From positions 186,001 to 250,000 of the forward strand of contig JAHLKI010000022.1 in the NCBI GenBank assembly GCA_025602905.1: DNA of 64,000 nt, given 5' to 3'. Numbering within the stretch: the first letter of the stretch is position 1; each line of letters begins with the position of its first letter. Positions 23,352 to 35,099 of this stretch are shown here, piece after piece. The position numbers and the translations under genes were made by a program. Source of the DNA: Phlyctochytrium arcticum (taxonomy: Eukaryota; Chytridiomycota; Chytridiomycetes; Chytridiales; Chytridiaceae). The notes beneath the pieces were generated by a model. That model was not told the origin of the DNA. It made no database searches and saw only the letters and a list, made by a program, of their open reading frames with translations.

Positions 23352-26300
23352 ATGCAGTATGTTGACATCGTCCGCATCCTCCATCCTTTGTCAGTACGCA
23401 GACCTCCATCGTACTCGGAGCGAGATGGACGGGATGTCTTGTCGCCCATTCCAGGAGAGTTTGACAATCTGGATAACTACTTCAAGACGTTCGAACCACT
23501 GATGCACCGGGAGCTTCAAGAAACAATATGGGCAGAAGTCGAGGCGCTGGATCATAACAAAGACGAGCGACGGATAAACATCGAGGATGCAGCCTTTTCC
23601 AGGTCATTCGTTCTTGAGGTGGCCCTTGACGAAAAGTCATCAAAAAATCTCGTCAATGGGAGTTTGCTACTTCTGAAAACTCAATATGAGGAGAAATTTG
23701 CCGTGATCACAAACCTTGCAGATAGCGAAACTGAAGATGGCAAATTTCGGAAGCTTCAATTCCATCATCAGAATTCATTACAAGACTTGGACGTGGATGG
23801 ACCGTTGGCAGCCTATTTTCTGACCTCCATTGCATCCTTCATTCGCATGCAGCACGCTATTGAATCACGGATCTGCCCGCCGGGAATGGCATCATCCATT
23901 CTGAGGCAATCCCCAGGTCCCGTTTCACAGCCAACTATTGACTATACGATAGACTTTCTGGACGAACCTGTGAGAATGGGGGTGGCTTACACTCAATCAG
24001 TGCTGGCTGGATCCTTGAACGCTGCCCAAGAATCAGCACTATATGCCGGCTTACAGGACATTGATCCCATCACATTAATTCACGGTCCACCGGGAACAGG
24101 TATAAAACCACCCAGAGTATCAAAAATGCATGGGCAAACTCATATAATCCTTGTTTCTGCATTACAGGAAAAACCACCGTGATCACCCAGATTATCGCCA
24201 GCAACGTTTTAGGCGGACGTTTGGTGGTATCAACTGCCCCCGCCAATGCAGCGGTTCGCGAAGTTGCTTTGCGCTGCCTGTCCACCCTGAAAGAATATCG
24301 ACAACCACAATATCCTGATGGGTGCATTGATACCTCGGACATTGTTTTGATCGGGAACGAAGATAGGATGGATCTCAGTACCGGACTTGAGGAGATCTTT
24401 CTGGACTTTCGGATTGACCGTCTTAACGAAGCCCGTGATGGTTTACGCAAGGTTCTCGCGGATACCAGTTTATTTCTCGACTATTTCCCAATGAAATTCA
24501 TGTCCCAAATCTCACCTGATGCGCTCTTGAAGTTCACACGAGGATGGAAAAGCTCACTGGTTTACGATATCAATACACACCTACTACCTCACTGTGCCGA
24601 CAGCGACAGCAACATGCTAAGAGACCCTCTTTTTGAATTTACGACAGAGTTGAAAGGATCCCTCACAGACATGGACAACTACTCAAGAGTTATGATTAGC
24701 GAAAGTCCGCGCCGGGGGAATATAGACGAACTAGTCGCGTGTTTAAAGTGTGCTCGTGAATGCTTGGGTCGTTTACCAGAACCCAGGAGAATCGATCTCT
24801 CCTTCCAATTCCTATTAAGTTTGGCAGGAGTTCCCACTTCAAACCTGGACTTTGATTTGCATCTCTTTCTTGACTTGCTGAAGCAGTTGAGATTTGCAGT
24901 CAAGCGCGCGACATCCAGCTTTAATAGCTCTGACAAAACAGCGGTATTCCTTCCGGCAGAGGTCTTGAGGCACGCCAAGTTGTTTTTCTCGACCATCTCC
25001 TCCTGTGGACGAGGTGTCTTCATGTCTGCTATGTCTACTGTGGAGGCGAAGTCAGCAGAGCGCATCTTGATTGTCGATGAAGCTGCACAGGCGATGGAGG
25101 TGTCCACATTGATTCCCTTGACAGTTGTCGACCCGGACAAGTTGATTCTAGTTGGAGATGACAAGCAGTTGCCCGCCATTGTCACCTCTCAAACAGCGAG
25201 AGATTATGGCCTAGGCCGAAGTCTGTTTGAGCGACTGAAATCACAAGACTTTAAAAGTTATTTGCTGAACACACAGTACCGCATGCATCCCCTCATCAGC
25301 CATTTCCCGAGCGCGGAATTCTATGACAAGTCCATTGTGGATGCACCATCTGTGTTGAAACGCAAGCTTCATGAAGAATGGTGTCATTCTGAAAGTCATT
25401 TCCGGCCATACCAGTTTTTTAACATTCCCCTTTCGCAAGAGCGAATGTCTGAGTCTGGATCAAAGTACAACGAATTCGAAGTCAAAATTATTCATAAACT
25501 TCTGAATGATCTCTACATGAACTTTATCAAGACATCTGAAAACATTGAAGAACCTCTCACCATCGGCATCATTTCTGGTTATGCTAAGCAAGTTGAACTG
25601 ATAAGTGCCTGCATTCCGGCTGTATTCGCCAAAGAACTTTCATACTCGCGTGTCAGCGATAATATCTACACGGTGGAGCGTGCCACCCTAGAGATCGGAT
25701 CGGTCGATTCTTTCCAAGGTCAAGAACGAGATATCATTATTCTGGTGAGTTTTTACACCTATTTGCTGTCGTCAGCACTTTGCTAAAAATGGCATTATTC
25801 CAGTCAACGGTACGATCAAATGAAGAGGGAAACATTGGCTTTTTGAACGACCAACGTCGGCTTAATGTCGCAATTACTCGAGCTAAACATTCCCTTTACG
25901 TGATCGGGAATGATAAGACGCTCAAGTCAAATCCCATGTGGAACAAACTTTTGCGACACTGTTTTTCCAACGAGGGCTATGTCAATTTGATCGAGCATAA
26001 ACGATTTCGGTCGTACATCTCTGAAGTCAAGCGTATTGCTGCCATGATCCATCAGGCACGCGAGGAAACTCCTGGTCAGGCTCAAGCAGTGATCAACCCC
26101 ATGGGCAAGGAGTATCCATGGAAAATGTTGATTAGCAAACCAGCCTTGGACAACCTTCACAAATTTGCGACTGACGGAACGCTGATGGGAAAAATCGACA
26201 GTCTGCATAAAGGGACCTGGGGTAAAGGATCCTTACAGCGTGTCTCGGGCTCTTCCTTGCTTTGCTCGATGAGATGTGGCAATAACGTGGTGTTGTGGAG

Positions 26301-29300
26301 TCTATTCCTAGACATTATCGGTGAAGAATACGTTCAAGTTATCAAGATTTGGGCGGTTTCCGATATGAACAAGTCTGCAAGAGCTGTGGAGCACATTAAA
26401 GGGATCATATGCAATCTGGCAGATGATTTGGTCACCCGCTGTGAGAAACCAGACAAACTCACCACCTCCAAATCAGGTGTAGTGACCACAACACAATATA
26501 TACCCAAGAAGTTTCCCAGAGAAGACCGGATTAGCTTCTACAAAGCGGCAGAGGCGGCGACCGAGGGTACGATCATTAATACAGGCGATGACGAGACGGA
26601 TCCGGCCAGTTACATGAAATCATATTTGTTGGACTCACAAATTATTACCCTGCTAACTGGAGGAAACATGGCTGATATCAACTTACCATTCCAAATGAGC
26701 GATGATGAGCATCGAATCTTGCAGTATCCTACCAGCTTAATGATCGTGGGGCGATCAGGCACTGGAAAGGTAAAAGGCCATGCTGATGTTGATCATAGGG
26801 AGCTGATTCTGATACTTTGTTTTGATAGACGACTGTCATGATTCAAAAGATGCACGCACGGAACCTAGCTCTCGGATCGGTCCCTGACCTTCAAGAATCT
26901 CTGATGCGACATGCTGCTGGTCCGCGGCAACTCATGGTGACTTTAAGCTCCCAGCTCTGCCTGAAAATGAAGGAATACTACGACAAGATGTTGAATACAG
27001 CAACGGTTGTGCAGGGACAGCCTGAAACGGAAGATAATGGGCAGGTGCAGTTCTGGACTTTGAGGGAATTTCTCAGAACTTTGGATAGTTCGCTGGCAAA
27101 GCCGTTCTTCGCGCGTCGAAAGGCACAAAAAGTTGACGCGCTACTGGTCGGCCAACAAGAAAGCCAAAGTGATGCTCAAGAAGTGGATTTTCGTAAGTTT
27201 AGCATTCACTACTACCCTCACTTAAATCAAGAAACCACGCGTACTTTCTCTGAGTCTTATTTGTGGACGGAGTTCCAAACCACTCTGAAAGGGTCCGAGA
27301 AAGCACTTGGAAGTCCTCGGGGAATGAGTCTGGAAACGTACACCGCTTTGGCAGAGTCACGCACCGCGATCCTCACGGAGCATCAGATGCAAATGATTTT
27401 TGCGGCGTGGCGTGCCTATGAGAAACGGAAAGGAGAGCGCCAGGAATACGACTTGGGAGATGCTACTGCGCACATTTATCATGAGTTGAAGAGATATGGT
27501 CATGGAGACTTGTTTGACTTCATCTACATGGACGAAGTGCAAGATTTTACACAAGCACAGATCGCTCTTTTCCAGTTTGTTTGCCCAAACAACAATGGCT
27601 TTATGTTTGCGGGAGATACAGCGCAGACAATCAGCTCTGGGGTTGACTTTCGTTTTCAAGATCTCCGGCGTCTTTATTATAACCAGTTTTTACCTCGACT
27701 GTTGCCCGACAAATACGGCCCGGACGCCACGCGTGTTGACATGAGAACGGCAGGAGCAGATGTACCACCGCTAAAAGTGTTGACTGAGAATTATCGAACG
27801 CACAGCGGAGTGTTGGATGTCGCTCGCACCTTGGTGGACGCACTCTTTCATTTCTTTCCTAACAGCATTGATAAATTACCCCGAGAAACAGCCATCTGTG
27901 TTGGTACCCCACCGACATTCATCGAGAATACGACCATCAACGCCTTTCTCCTGGCATTGTTTGGTAAACAAGAGCCTGGCAAGGTATCTGAACTGGGTGC
28001 CGAGCAAGTCATCATTGTCCGTGATGAGGATACAAGAACTTTCATCGCCGGTATTCTGCCCGATGCGCTTGTCCTGACTATCTTGGAATCGAAAGGGCTA
28101 GAATTTCAAGATGTCCTGATCTTTAACTTTTTTAAGGGGTCTCCATTCCGGAACTGGCGACTTCTGTATCATCTCGAAAAGAAGCCCGCCATTGAGCAGC
28201 GGTTACCCACATTCGACAAACAAAAGGATCATGGTCTGTGCAACGAGCTCAAAGCGTTGTATGTAGGCGTTACCCGAGCCAAGTCCCGCCTACTGTTTTT
28301 TGACGAGGATGCCAATCGCCAGCCAATGATTGATTTCTGGGAAAGGTCCGATGTCTTTGTCTCGATCCTGAATACAGATGACGACTCCAATTTGGCCCCA
28401 CTTGCACGCAAGAGTAGCCCGGAAGAATGGGCGGCGCGTGGGGAGTCTTTCAAGTCCAAACTCTTGTGGCACCAAGCCAGCAAATGCTTCCGGCACGCAC
28501 AAAATCCCGTACAAGTAAACTTCTGCACTGCAAAAGCGTTACAGCAGGAAGCGGAGGAGCTGGAAGCGCGTGAACAGAAGAAGGACGCTCTTGCTCGCTT
28601 TGAAGAAGCCGCTTTGTTATTCGAAAAGGCGCATTCCCCACAAGATGCTGGAATCTGCTACTACAACTCGGAAAAATACTTGCCGGCTATTCGCTGTTTC
28701 CGGAAGAGCGGTGATATACCCAATGCTTTACGAACGTGTGTGAAAGGTTACTTGATCTCCCAGTTTGTGGAGATAACAAGCGGAACCGATCTGGACGACA
28801 AACTTGTTAATGAATGTGCCCGTGCTCTCGCTGTCAGTGCGCATCTACGAAAGAAAGCGGATACTGTCGAGAAGATTGTAAACTGCATCCGAGGACGGTC
28901 GGGACAGGTGAAAATCCTGGCGCGTTACCAGTACTGGGATCTCTTGATTGCCAAGCAGAAGGGGTGGCAAGAGTATGGTGTTGTTGCCGAGTCCTATTTG
29001 CTGAAGCGCAATTGGAGCCAAGCAATCAAGTATTTCAAGATTGCCAATCGGGCAAAGGAGGCAGACCAGCTTCATTTGAGCGTTTTGCGCCAGTATGTCT
29101 TTGTGAAAGTTTGGTATCAGAAAGATGTTCCAGATAGGCTGGCGTCAATTACCAAAATCGAAGCCAGTGACGCAATTTCCGCGGAAGTCAACATTCTGAA
29201 AGCCATTACCCGCTCTCAAAAAATGACACCGGCCGAGTGTTTGCAAATAGCAAAAAAGATTTCCCACGAGCATCAGCAATATTTGCTTTTGTATTTTCTT

Positions 29301-31485
29301 CATCGTATTGTGATATCTGACGCGTCTGATATCAGCACGGCTGTCGACACGTGGGAAATCTATAAGGACGCTCTATCGCGCCTTGTCAAACTCATCACGG
29401 CATTTTTACAGCAACTGGCGCTTTTGCAAGACCGGCCAGGTTCTACTGCAGAACTTGAGAAAGTATTTGGGCTCCACTCCCACAAACGACCCGACTACCG
29501 CCTCATCGATGAAGCGGTATATTCTATTTTGCTCAATGGTACGACCACACTCACCGAGATCAAATTGACTGACTTTGTCAAATTGGCGAGAGCGTTTTTC
29601 CGTGAGATCCTATCCAAAGTTCATTCAGTATTCGGGGATCGAAATGAAGTACTTCTTGCTGGAAATGAGCAATCCAATCTGAAACGTACGGGACTTTTAC
29701 CGGAACGGCAAAAGGTTGTGCGAGAAACATCTGTTAAATTCGCTTCTGCCTGCTTGACTGCGATCAAACTGTCAGTCCAAATGGATCGACTCATGGACCC
29801 TCAGCATAAGAATTTCGTAGCAACCGTCATGCAGACTGACGCAGTGAAAAATCTGCTGGGCGCGCCGCCCATGGGTATTTGGAATGCTGCATATCTGTAC
29901 AATGCGAATCATGACCCTGCAACGTATGAAGCATTGGAGCAAATTAAGATTTCAAATCCGAGTGGATCGGTGCCGAATATATCGGATTTGACAGCCGAGT
30001 TGTTACTAAATCAATACAGCTATGCCGTTCCGTTTTACAAACGACTGGACCTGCCGCGTCCACCGAAGGGATTGGAAATGGAGTGGAATATGTGGCAAGC
30101 GTTTCGATGGCTTGAAAACGCTGATGGGCAAGATGTTCGTGGTGTAACAAAGTTTGTCACTTTGGTAAATTTCGTGGAGCACTGAAAATTTTCGACTCTC
30201 AAACTAATGTGCCTCTCAGGCGACCGTTGCCATAGGTGGAGCATTTTACGGCGCGAACACATTTCTTATGAGCCCACAGGTTCTGGCCGATATCTTGGAC
30301 AAGCTAGTATCTCTAGCGCTATTAGCGAACATGCTCGCGGGTGAGAAGGCCCCAGTATTGCCGAAGCAATCTGTTTTACGCGCACTCGAGAAACAGCCAA
30401 ACATGTTGCGACCATTTTTTTGGAATCCAATCAGCTACTGTTGGTACGAGATCAAAAAACTGCAAGAGATTCTCAGTGGGATCTTCAGCCGGGAAGTTGG
30501 GCAACTGCATGGCTGGTTTACAACAAATCAATGCAAATCACCTGAACGCATTCTTTCCCGAATTATGCTCAGCTACATGCTTCTGAACATGAATAACAAC
30601 TATTTCTTGGATGAGCAGGTTAGACGTCGCTCAGCCCTTCCCATCATTTGCAAGTTTCCCGACCACCCACTTTTGCAAGCGGATCAGAAAAAACACCTGC
30701 TACCACTGAGAAGGCTTTACCCCCGCTATGACGTGGACAATGTCAAAATGATACAGCAGGCTGTAATCAGCATGCTTGGCGATCAAGGCCAATTAAAATT
30801 GATCTGCCACTCCCATTCTCGACTTCCTCGCTTTTTTCCGGTTAAGGAAATCCAAATCGGATTTTGGAATAAACAGACACAGGAGTGGAAATGCTCTCTC
30901 GACAAGATTCTGATGAGGTCCGGACAAAATGATTCTGCTGAGGCCGAAGCCACCTTGGTCGGGGCGGAAACTGATGCGACTGAAACAATTGAGACGCAGC
31001 AGACCGAGGTCGTCATTGAAGTCGAGGCTGCCGAATATGTGGACATGCGCGAGCTGTTCCCCTATTGCTACCGGATTTTGCGACGCAAGCTTCTGTCTGC
31101 TCGTTCCGTTGTCCGCGACCGAGATACCGAACGCAGTCCTCGCGAACAATTTCTTCGCGCCGTGGAAGCTGCTCTCCCGAGCGCTACGTCGCATCCCCGT
31201 TTTGTGAAGCTCTACCTTTCACACGTACCCGCCCTCCGCGAGCGTCTCCTCAGCGCATCGAACAGAGTTCTGCGCCGCGTTCTGGAGCTCACGCGGCCTG
31301 ATCAAGCCGAAGAGCTCGAGCGCACCTTTGATGTTGCAGACAGTTTGGAAGAGTGCGCCAACGCGTTGGACGTGACAATGCGAGATGGGAAGCGTGCCAT
31401 GGTAGAGGGCAAGTGGAGTGTCACTTTACTGCATGAACGGATCAAGGAAGGTGAGGAGGCGCTGAAGTTGGAGAAAGAGCTGTAG
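23352..31485 (+). CDS. Giant double-helicase protein (Upf1-like SF1 + UvrD/TRANK1-like SF1)
   Basis: Five exons (23352-24099, 24168-25744, 25804-26769, 26829-30164, 30220-31485) join in frame to 2630 residues. The first module (residues about 240-850) is Upf1/Sen1-like: Walker A GPPGTGKTT, motif II VDEAAQ (about 551), GDDKQLPA, QYRMHP, VDSFQGQERD and RLNVAITRAK. The second (about 1085-1600) is UvrD/TRANK1-like: Walker A GRSGTGKT, motif II YMDEVQD (about 1331), GDTAQTI, ENYRTHSG, ESKGLEFQDV and YVGVTRAK. The remaining 1000 residues look helical, TPR-like in part. Related multi-domain ATPases occur in fungi, plants and animals (TRANK1), with unknown roles in nucleic-acid metabolism. All catalytic motifs are intact, so it is probably active. 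The start at 23352 is uncertain; a short upstream exon is possible. Confidence 0.85.
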
Positions 31486-32215
31486 TTAGGAGGTAGAATT
31501 TTTATCATATTTGGCATACATATTATTCTTTCTGTTATGCGGCGTACTTTATTTTTTCCATACACATTATTTTTTCATACACATACCCGAGTACGCATTG
31601 TAAAATATCATAGCATTTTAAGTTTTACAGATTTTGTGTGATCCCTGAAAAACAGGGATATGTTTTCCGCGGTATGCAAACAAATCTAGCATGTGCAACT
31701 CCGTAGAGTCGTTGCATGGCTTTGTATCGACTCTCACACATGACGGAGCAAAAAACACTGGCATGCCCATCAACGGAAATCCCCATTGTATTGATCGGTA
31801 GAATGCTAAATCAGGGTGGAAGTTCAGGCAGGCACAGTATCCGATCTAACGGGGGGTTTTGGTCCTAATCGGGGTTGTGTTTAGCGCTAGGAGTGGGCAA
31901 ACCAGGGTTGTTTCAATTGGGCAACTTGTCTTATGTATATGTCTCGGCTCATGCAACTTTTTAGATCTTGAAAACGTATCAGATCTTATGAGACAGGTAG
32001 GCACCATAGTTATTCTAATAGTTTTTCAATCTCTAATTGGTCGGATTATATTGCATTGCATGGACATAGGAACGTTGGTGAGAAGCTACGCTCCCAAATT
32101 TGCAGCTGGATCATCCGTAATCTCTCCTTTGCAGTCTGGAGAATTTGCTTTGGCTTTGGTACATCTCTCCGCGGATGACCAATTGGCGGAGTAGGGTTCG
32201 TTGAAAGAATCGGAG
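29690..32215 (+). repeat. Tandem segmental duplication, unit 1
   Basis: Covers the last fifth of the double-helicase gene and about 700 bp of 3' flank. The whole unit is matched in the same order by unit 2 (32216-35075). Edges are approximate because the copies have diverged. Matching flank blocks include 31620-31670 with 34255-34320, and 31820-31930 with 34630-34745. Confidence 0.75.
31545..31587 (+). repeat. Short AT-rich tandem repeat
   Basis: Two imperfect copies of an 18-nt unit (ATTTTTTCCATACACATT-like) sit just after the helicase stop codon, in its 3' flank. They may belong to the transcript end. Confidence 0.4.
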
Positions 32216-32259
32216 ATCTAATAGATCGGAAACGGGTTCGAACGTTTTTGAAGCCGCTT

Positions 32260-34071
32260 CTGTCGGCTTAAATCCGATCGAACTGTCAGTTCAAATGGGT
32301 CTCATGGACCCTCAGCGTGAGAATTTGGTGGCAACGGTTATTGTGACAAGCTGAGCTAGTCAGTATGTTTACATCTGTGCTTCACGCGTCGCGCGTCGTG
32401 TACGCGTTCCTATTACTATGCCGTTGACCGTCCTTTTCATCTGATAGTTAGCGGTAGCCTTTTGTACATAGTCTTCCCCTGTATATAGTCTTGGTCCTCT
32501 GGACATCCCCTGCTTTTCTCTGGCTTTATTCTACCCATTGAATTTTACTAAGACATAAGTTAAGCCCAACAACACTGAACCAACGAGTCCTGTTTTAGTT
32601 ATCCAGGATCCCGCACTGAAGAATCGTTTGGGAGCGACCCCCATAGGTCCTTGGAATGATACACATTTACACAACATGAATTGCCAACTTGCAACATATG
32701 AAGCCCCGGAGCATGAGCAATATCAGTGCCCACATCCGAGCGGATTGGTACCGAATTTATCGGATTTGACAGCAGAGATGTTATTTTATCAATACAGCTA
32801 TGCCGTTCCGTTTTACAAAGACCTGGACCTCCCGCGTCCACCGGAGGGATTGGAACTGGAGTGGAGTATGTGGCAAGCTTTTCGATGGCTGGAGAAAGCT
32901 GATGGGCAAGGTGTTCGTGGCGTAACAAAGTTCGTCAGTTTGGTAAGTTTCGCAGACTACTGACAAATTTTGACTGTCAGATAAATTTGCCTTGAAGGCA
33001 ACCGGTGCCATCAGTGGGGCTTCTTACAGCTCTACTACCTTTGTTATGAGCCCGCAGGTGCTGGCGGATGTCTTGGACAAGCTAGTACCTCTAGCGCTGT
33101 TGGCGAACATGCTTGCGGGTGATAAAGCTCCAGTATTGCCCGCGGCATCTGTTTTACGCGCACTAGAGAAACAGCCAAACATGTTGCGACCGTTTTTTCG
33201 GAATGAAACAAGCTACTGTTGGCACGAAATCACAAAACTGCAAGAGATCCTCAGTGGGATCTTCAGCTGGGAAGTGGAGCAACTGCATGGGTGGTTTACG
33301 AAAAGTCAATGCAAATCACCTTCACGCATCCTTTCCCGACTCATGCTCTGCTACATGCTTCTGAACATGAATAACAACTATTTCCTGGACGAGCAGGTTG
33401 GGCGTGTCTCAGCCCTTCCCATCATCTGCAAATTTCCCGAAAACCAGTTTTTGCTCCCGGATCAGAAGAAAGACCTGCTACCACTGGGAGAGATTTACTA
33501 TCGCCATCACCCGGACAATGTTAAATTCATCCGAGAGGCTGTTTCCAACATGCTTGGCAATCAAGCCCGATTAAAATTGGTTTGCCACTCCTTTTCCCGG
33601 TGCCCTCTGCATTTCTCGTACAAGCCAATACAGATCGGATTTTGGGATGAACAGAAACAGGAGTGGAATTGCTCCCTCAACAAGATTATGATGAGCCTCG
33701 GACAAGCTCCCGAGGCCACCTTGGCACGCGGAACGGAAACTGATGCGACTGAACCAATTGAGACGCAGCAGACCGAGGTGGTCGTTGAGGTCGAGGCTGC
33801 CGAAGATACGGCCACGCGCGAACAATTTTCCCACTGCAATACCGAAAGTAGTACTCGCGAGAAATTTCTTCGCGTCGCGGAAACTGCTCTCCCAAGCTCA
33901 CATCCCCGTTTCGTCAAGCTTTACCTCTCCCAAATCCCGCGAAGCGTTTTGCAGCTCTCGCAGTCAGACCAGGCCGAGGAGCTCGACCGCATTTTTGAAG
34001 TCGCCGATGGTATGGAAGAGTGCACGAACGTGTTTGACATGAGTATGCGTGAGATGGGACGCATGTGGTAG
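32260..34071 (+). pseudogene. Partial helicase copy (C-terminal ~500 codons), degenerate
   Basis: Matches residues about 2070-2605 of the double helicase and lacks both helicase modules. The 5' part is cut by a 256-bp insertion (32342-32597). After it the frame is open: exon to 32942, a 55-nt intron 32943-32997 (the parental intron is also 55 nt), then an exon to the stop at 34069-34071. In a 134-residue stretch after the intron I count 24 differences from the parent. Near the end a 2-nt insertion (around 34043) shifts the frame, so the last 25 or so parental residues are lost. There is no obvious start or promoter. It may be a dead fragment, yet the main frame has survived considerable divergence, so expression cannot be excluded. 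Confidence 0.72.
32342..32597. mobile_element. Probable solo LTR, 256 bp, with 5-bp target-site duplication
   Basis: The insertion interrupts the duplicated helicase fragment and is absent from the matching place in the parent (near 29830). It is flanked by GTTAT at 32337-32341 and 32598-32602; removing the element plus one GTTAT restores alignment with the parent. It begins TGTGACAAGC, has a TATATAG stretch near 32478 and an AT-rich right half, and has no coding frame or terminal inverted repeat. A 5-bp duplication and a TG start fit an LTR. The right end reads TTTTA rather than the usual CA, which weakens the call; another short insertion type is possible. Confidence 0.55.
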
Positions 34072-35099
34072 AGTGCCTGTGGAACGTCAATCTACTGTAT
34101 GAACGATTTCAAGAAAGGTGAGAACGGGGAGGACGCGTGGAAGTCATCAGAAGATCTGTAGTTGTTTCTGTTCTACGCGTACATTTCTATCAATTATCAT
34201 ATTTCCCAAGCGCTTGCTTAATTTTGCCGGTTTTACAACTTTTCCTCAATGGCTACGAGTATCACAATCCAACGGTGTTTGCAGTCCCTGAAAACCAGGG
34301 GAATGAATTTTTCCGCGGCGGATTTAGATCCCGTTGAATGCATTCATTGCATTGACTCTCTCTCACCCATCAAGTATGGAAATATCATATACTGGCATGA
34401 GCCCATCAACGAAAATCTAGAGTGTGGAGGCTATTGCTAGAGACCATCAAATCAGCGCAGCATCATCCAACCGTCAAAACATCAACCTCCCCGAGTCCCC
34501 GGGCGGGCTAGGGTTGGGTGCGCTGAGCCAATTCGCGCCAGGTTGAACACTCACTCGCTTCAGACTGCTAATTCCCATCTTGCGTTTCTGTCTAACTTTC
34601 GCAACTGCTTTTTGTCACTTCTTTTCCGCTGGGTGGAAGTGCAGACAGACATAGTAGCCGATATAAACGGGGGGTTTTCGTCCTAGGAGGGGTTGCGTTT
34701 TGCGTCAGGGGTTGGCAAACCAGGATTGTTTCAGTTGGGCATTGCTTTAGTCTATATATCTCGTCTTGGACAACTTGCGAAACTTGAAGCCGGATCAGAT
34801 CTTATACCACGGTATGAACCGTAGTCTCTTCTTTAGTAATCCAGTCTCTCATTGGTCGTTTTGTACTGCACGGTACACAGGGCTTCTACCGGCATCATCG
34901 CACAACTGGGATCCGGTATTGCTGCGTGAAGGAAGGAACTTTTGGTGGCGAGGAGCTCCTCTTATTTAGAAGCTGGATCACCTGTATCTGCCCCTCTACA
35001 CTCTGAAAAGAACTTGGACTGGTTTTGGTACATCGTCTAGAATACACGCGGATCACCATTCGGCGGGGGGAGGGTTACCGGGAATAAAAGGATTGCGCC

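Larger units (their letters stand above)
32216..35075 (+). repeat. Tandem segmental duplication, unit 2
   Basis: Second copy of the segment at 29690-32215. It holds a C-terminal helicase fragment, a 256-bp insertion, and a copy of the intergenic flank that ends about 25 bp before the CYR1 start codon. The order suggests that helicase 3' end plus the CYR1 upstream region were duplicated in tandem, leaving this copy as the present CYR1 promoter. Confidence 0.72.

Noticed and set aside
32216..32345. GTTCGA-like stretch suggestive of a tRNA T-arm near 32236
   Set aside because: No acceptor stem, anticodon arm or A/B box spacing around it; the stretch belongs to the duplicated helicase flank.
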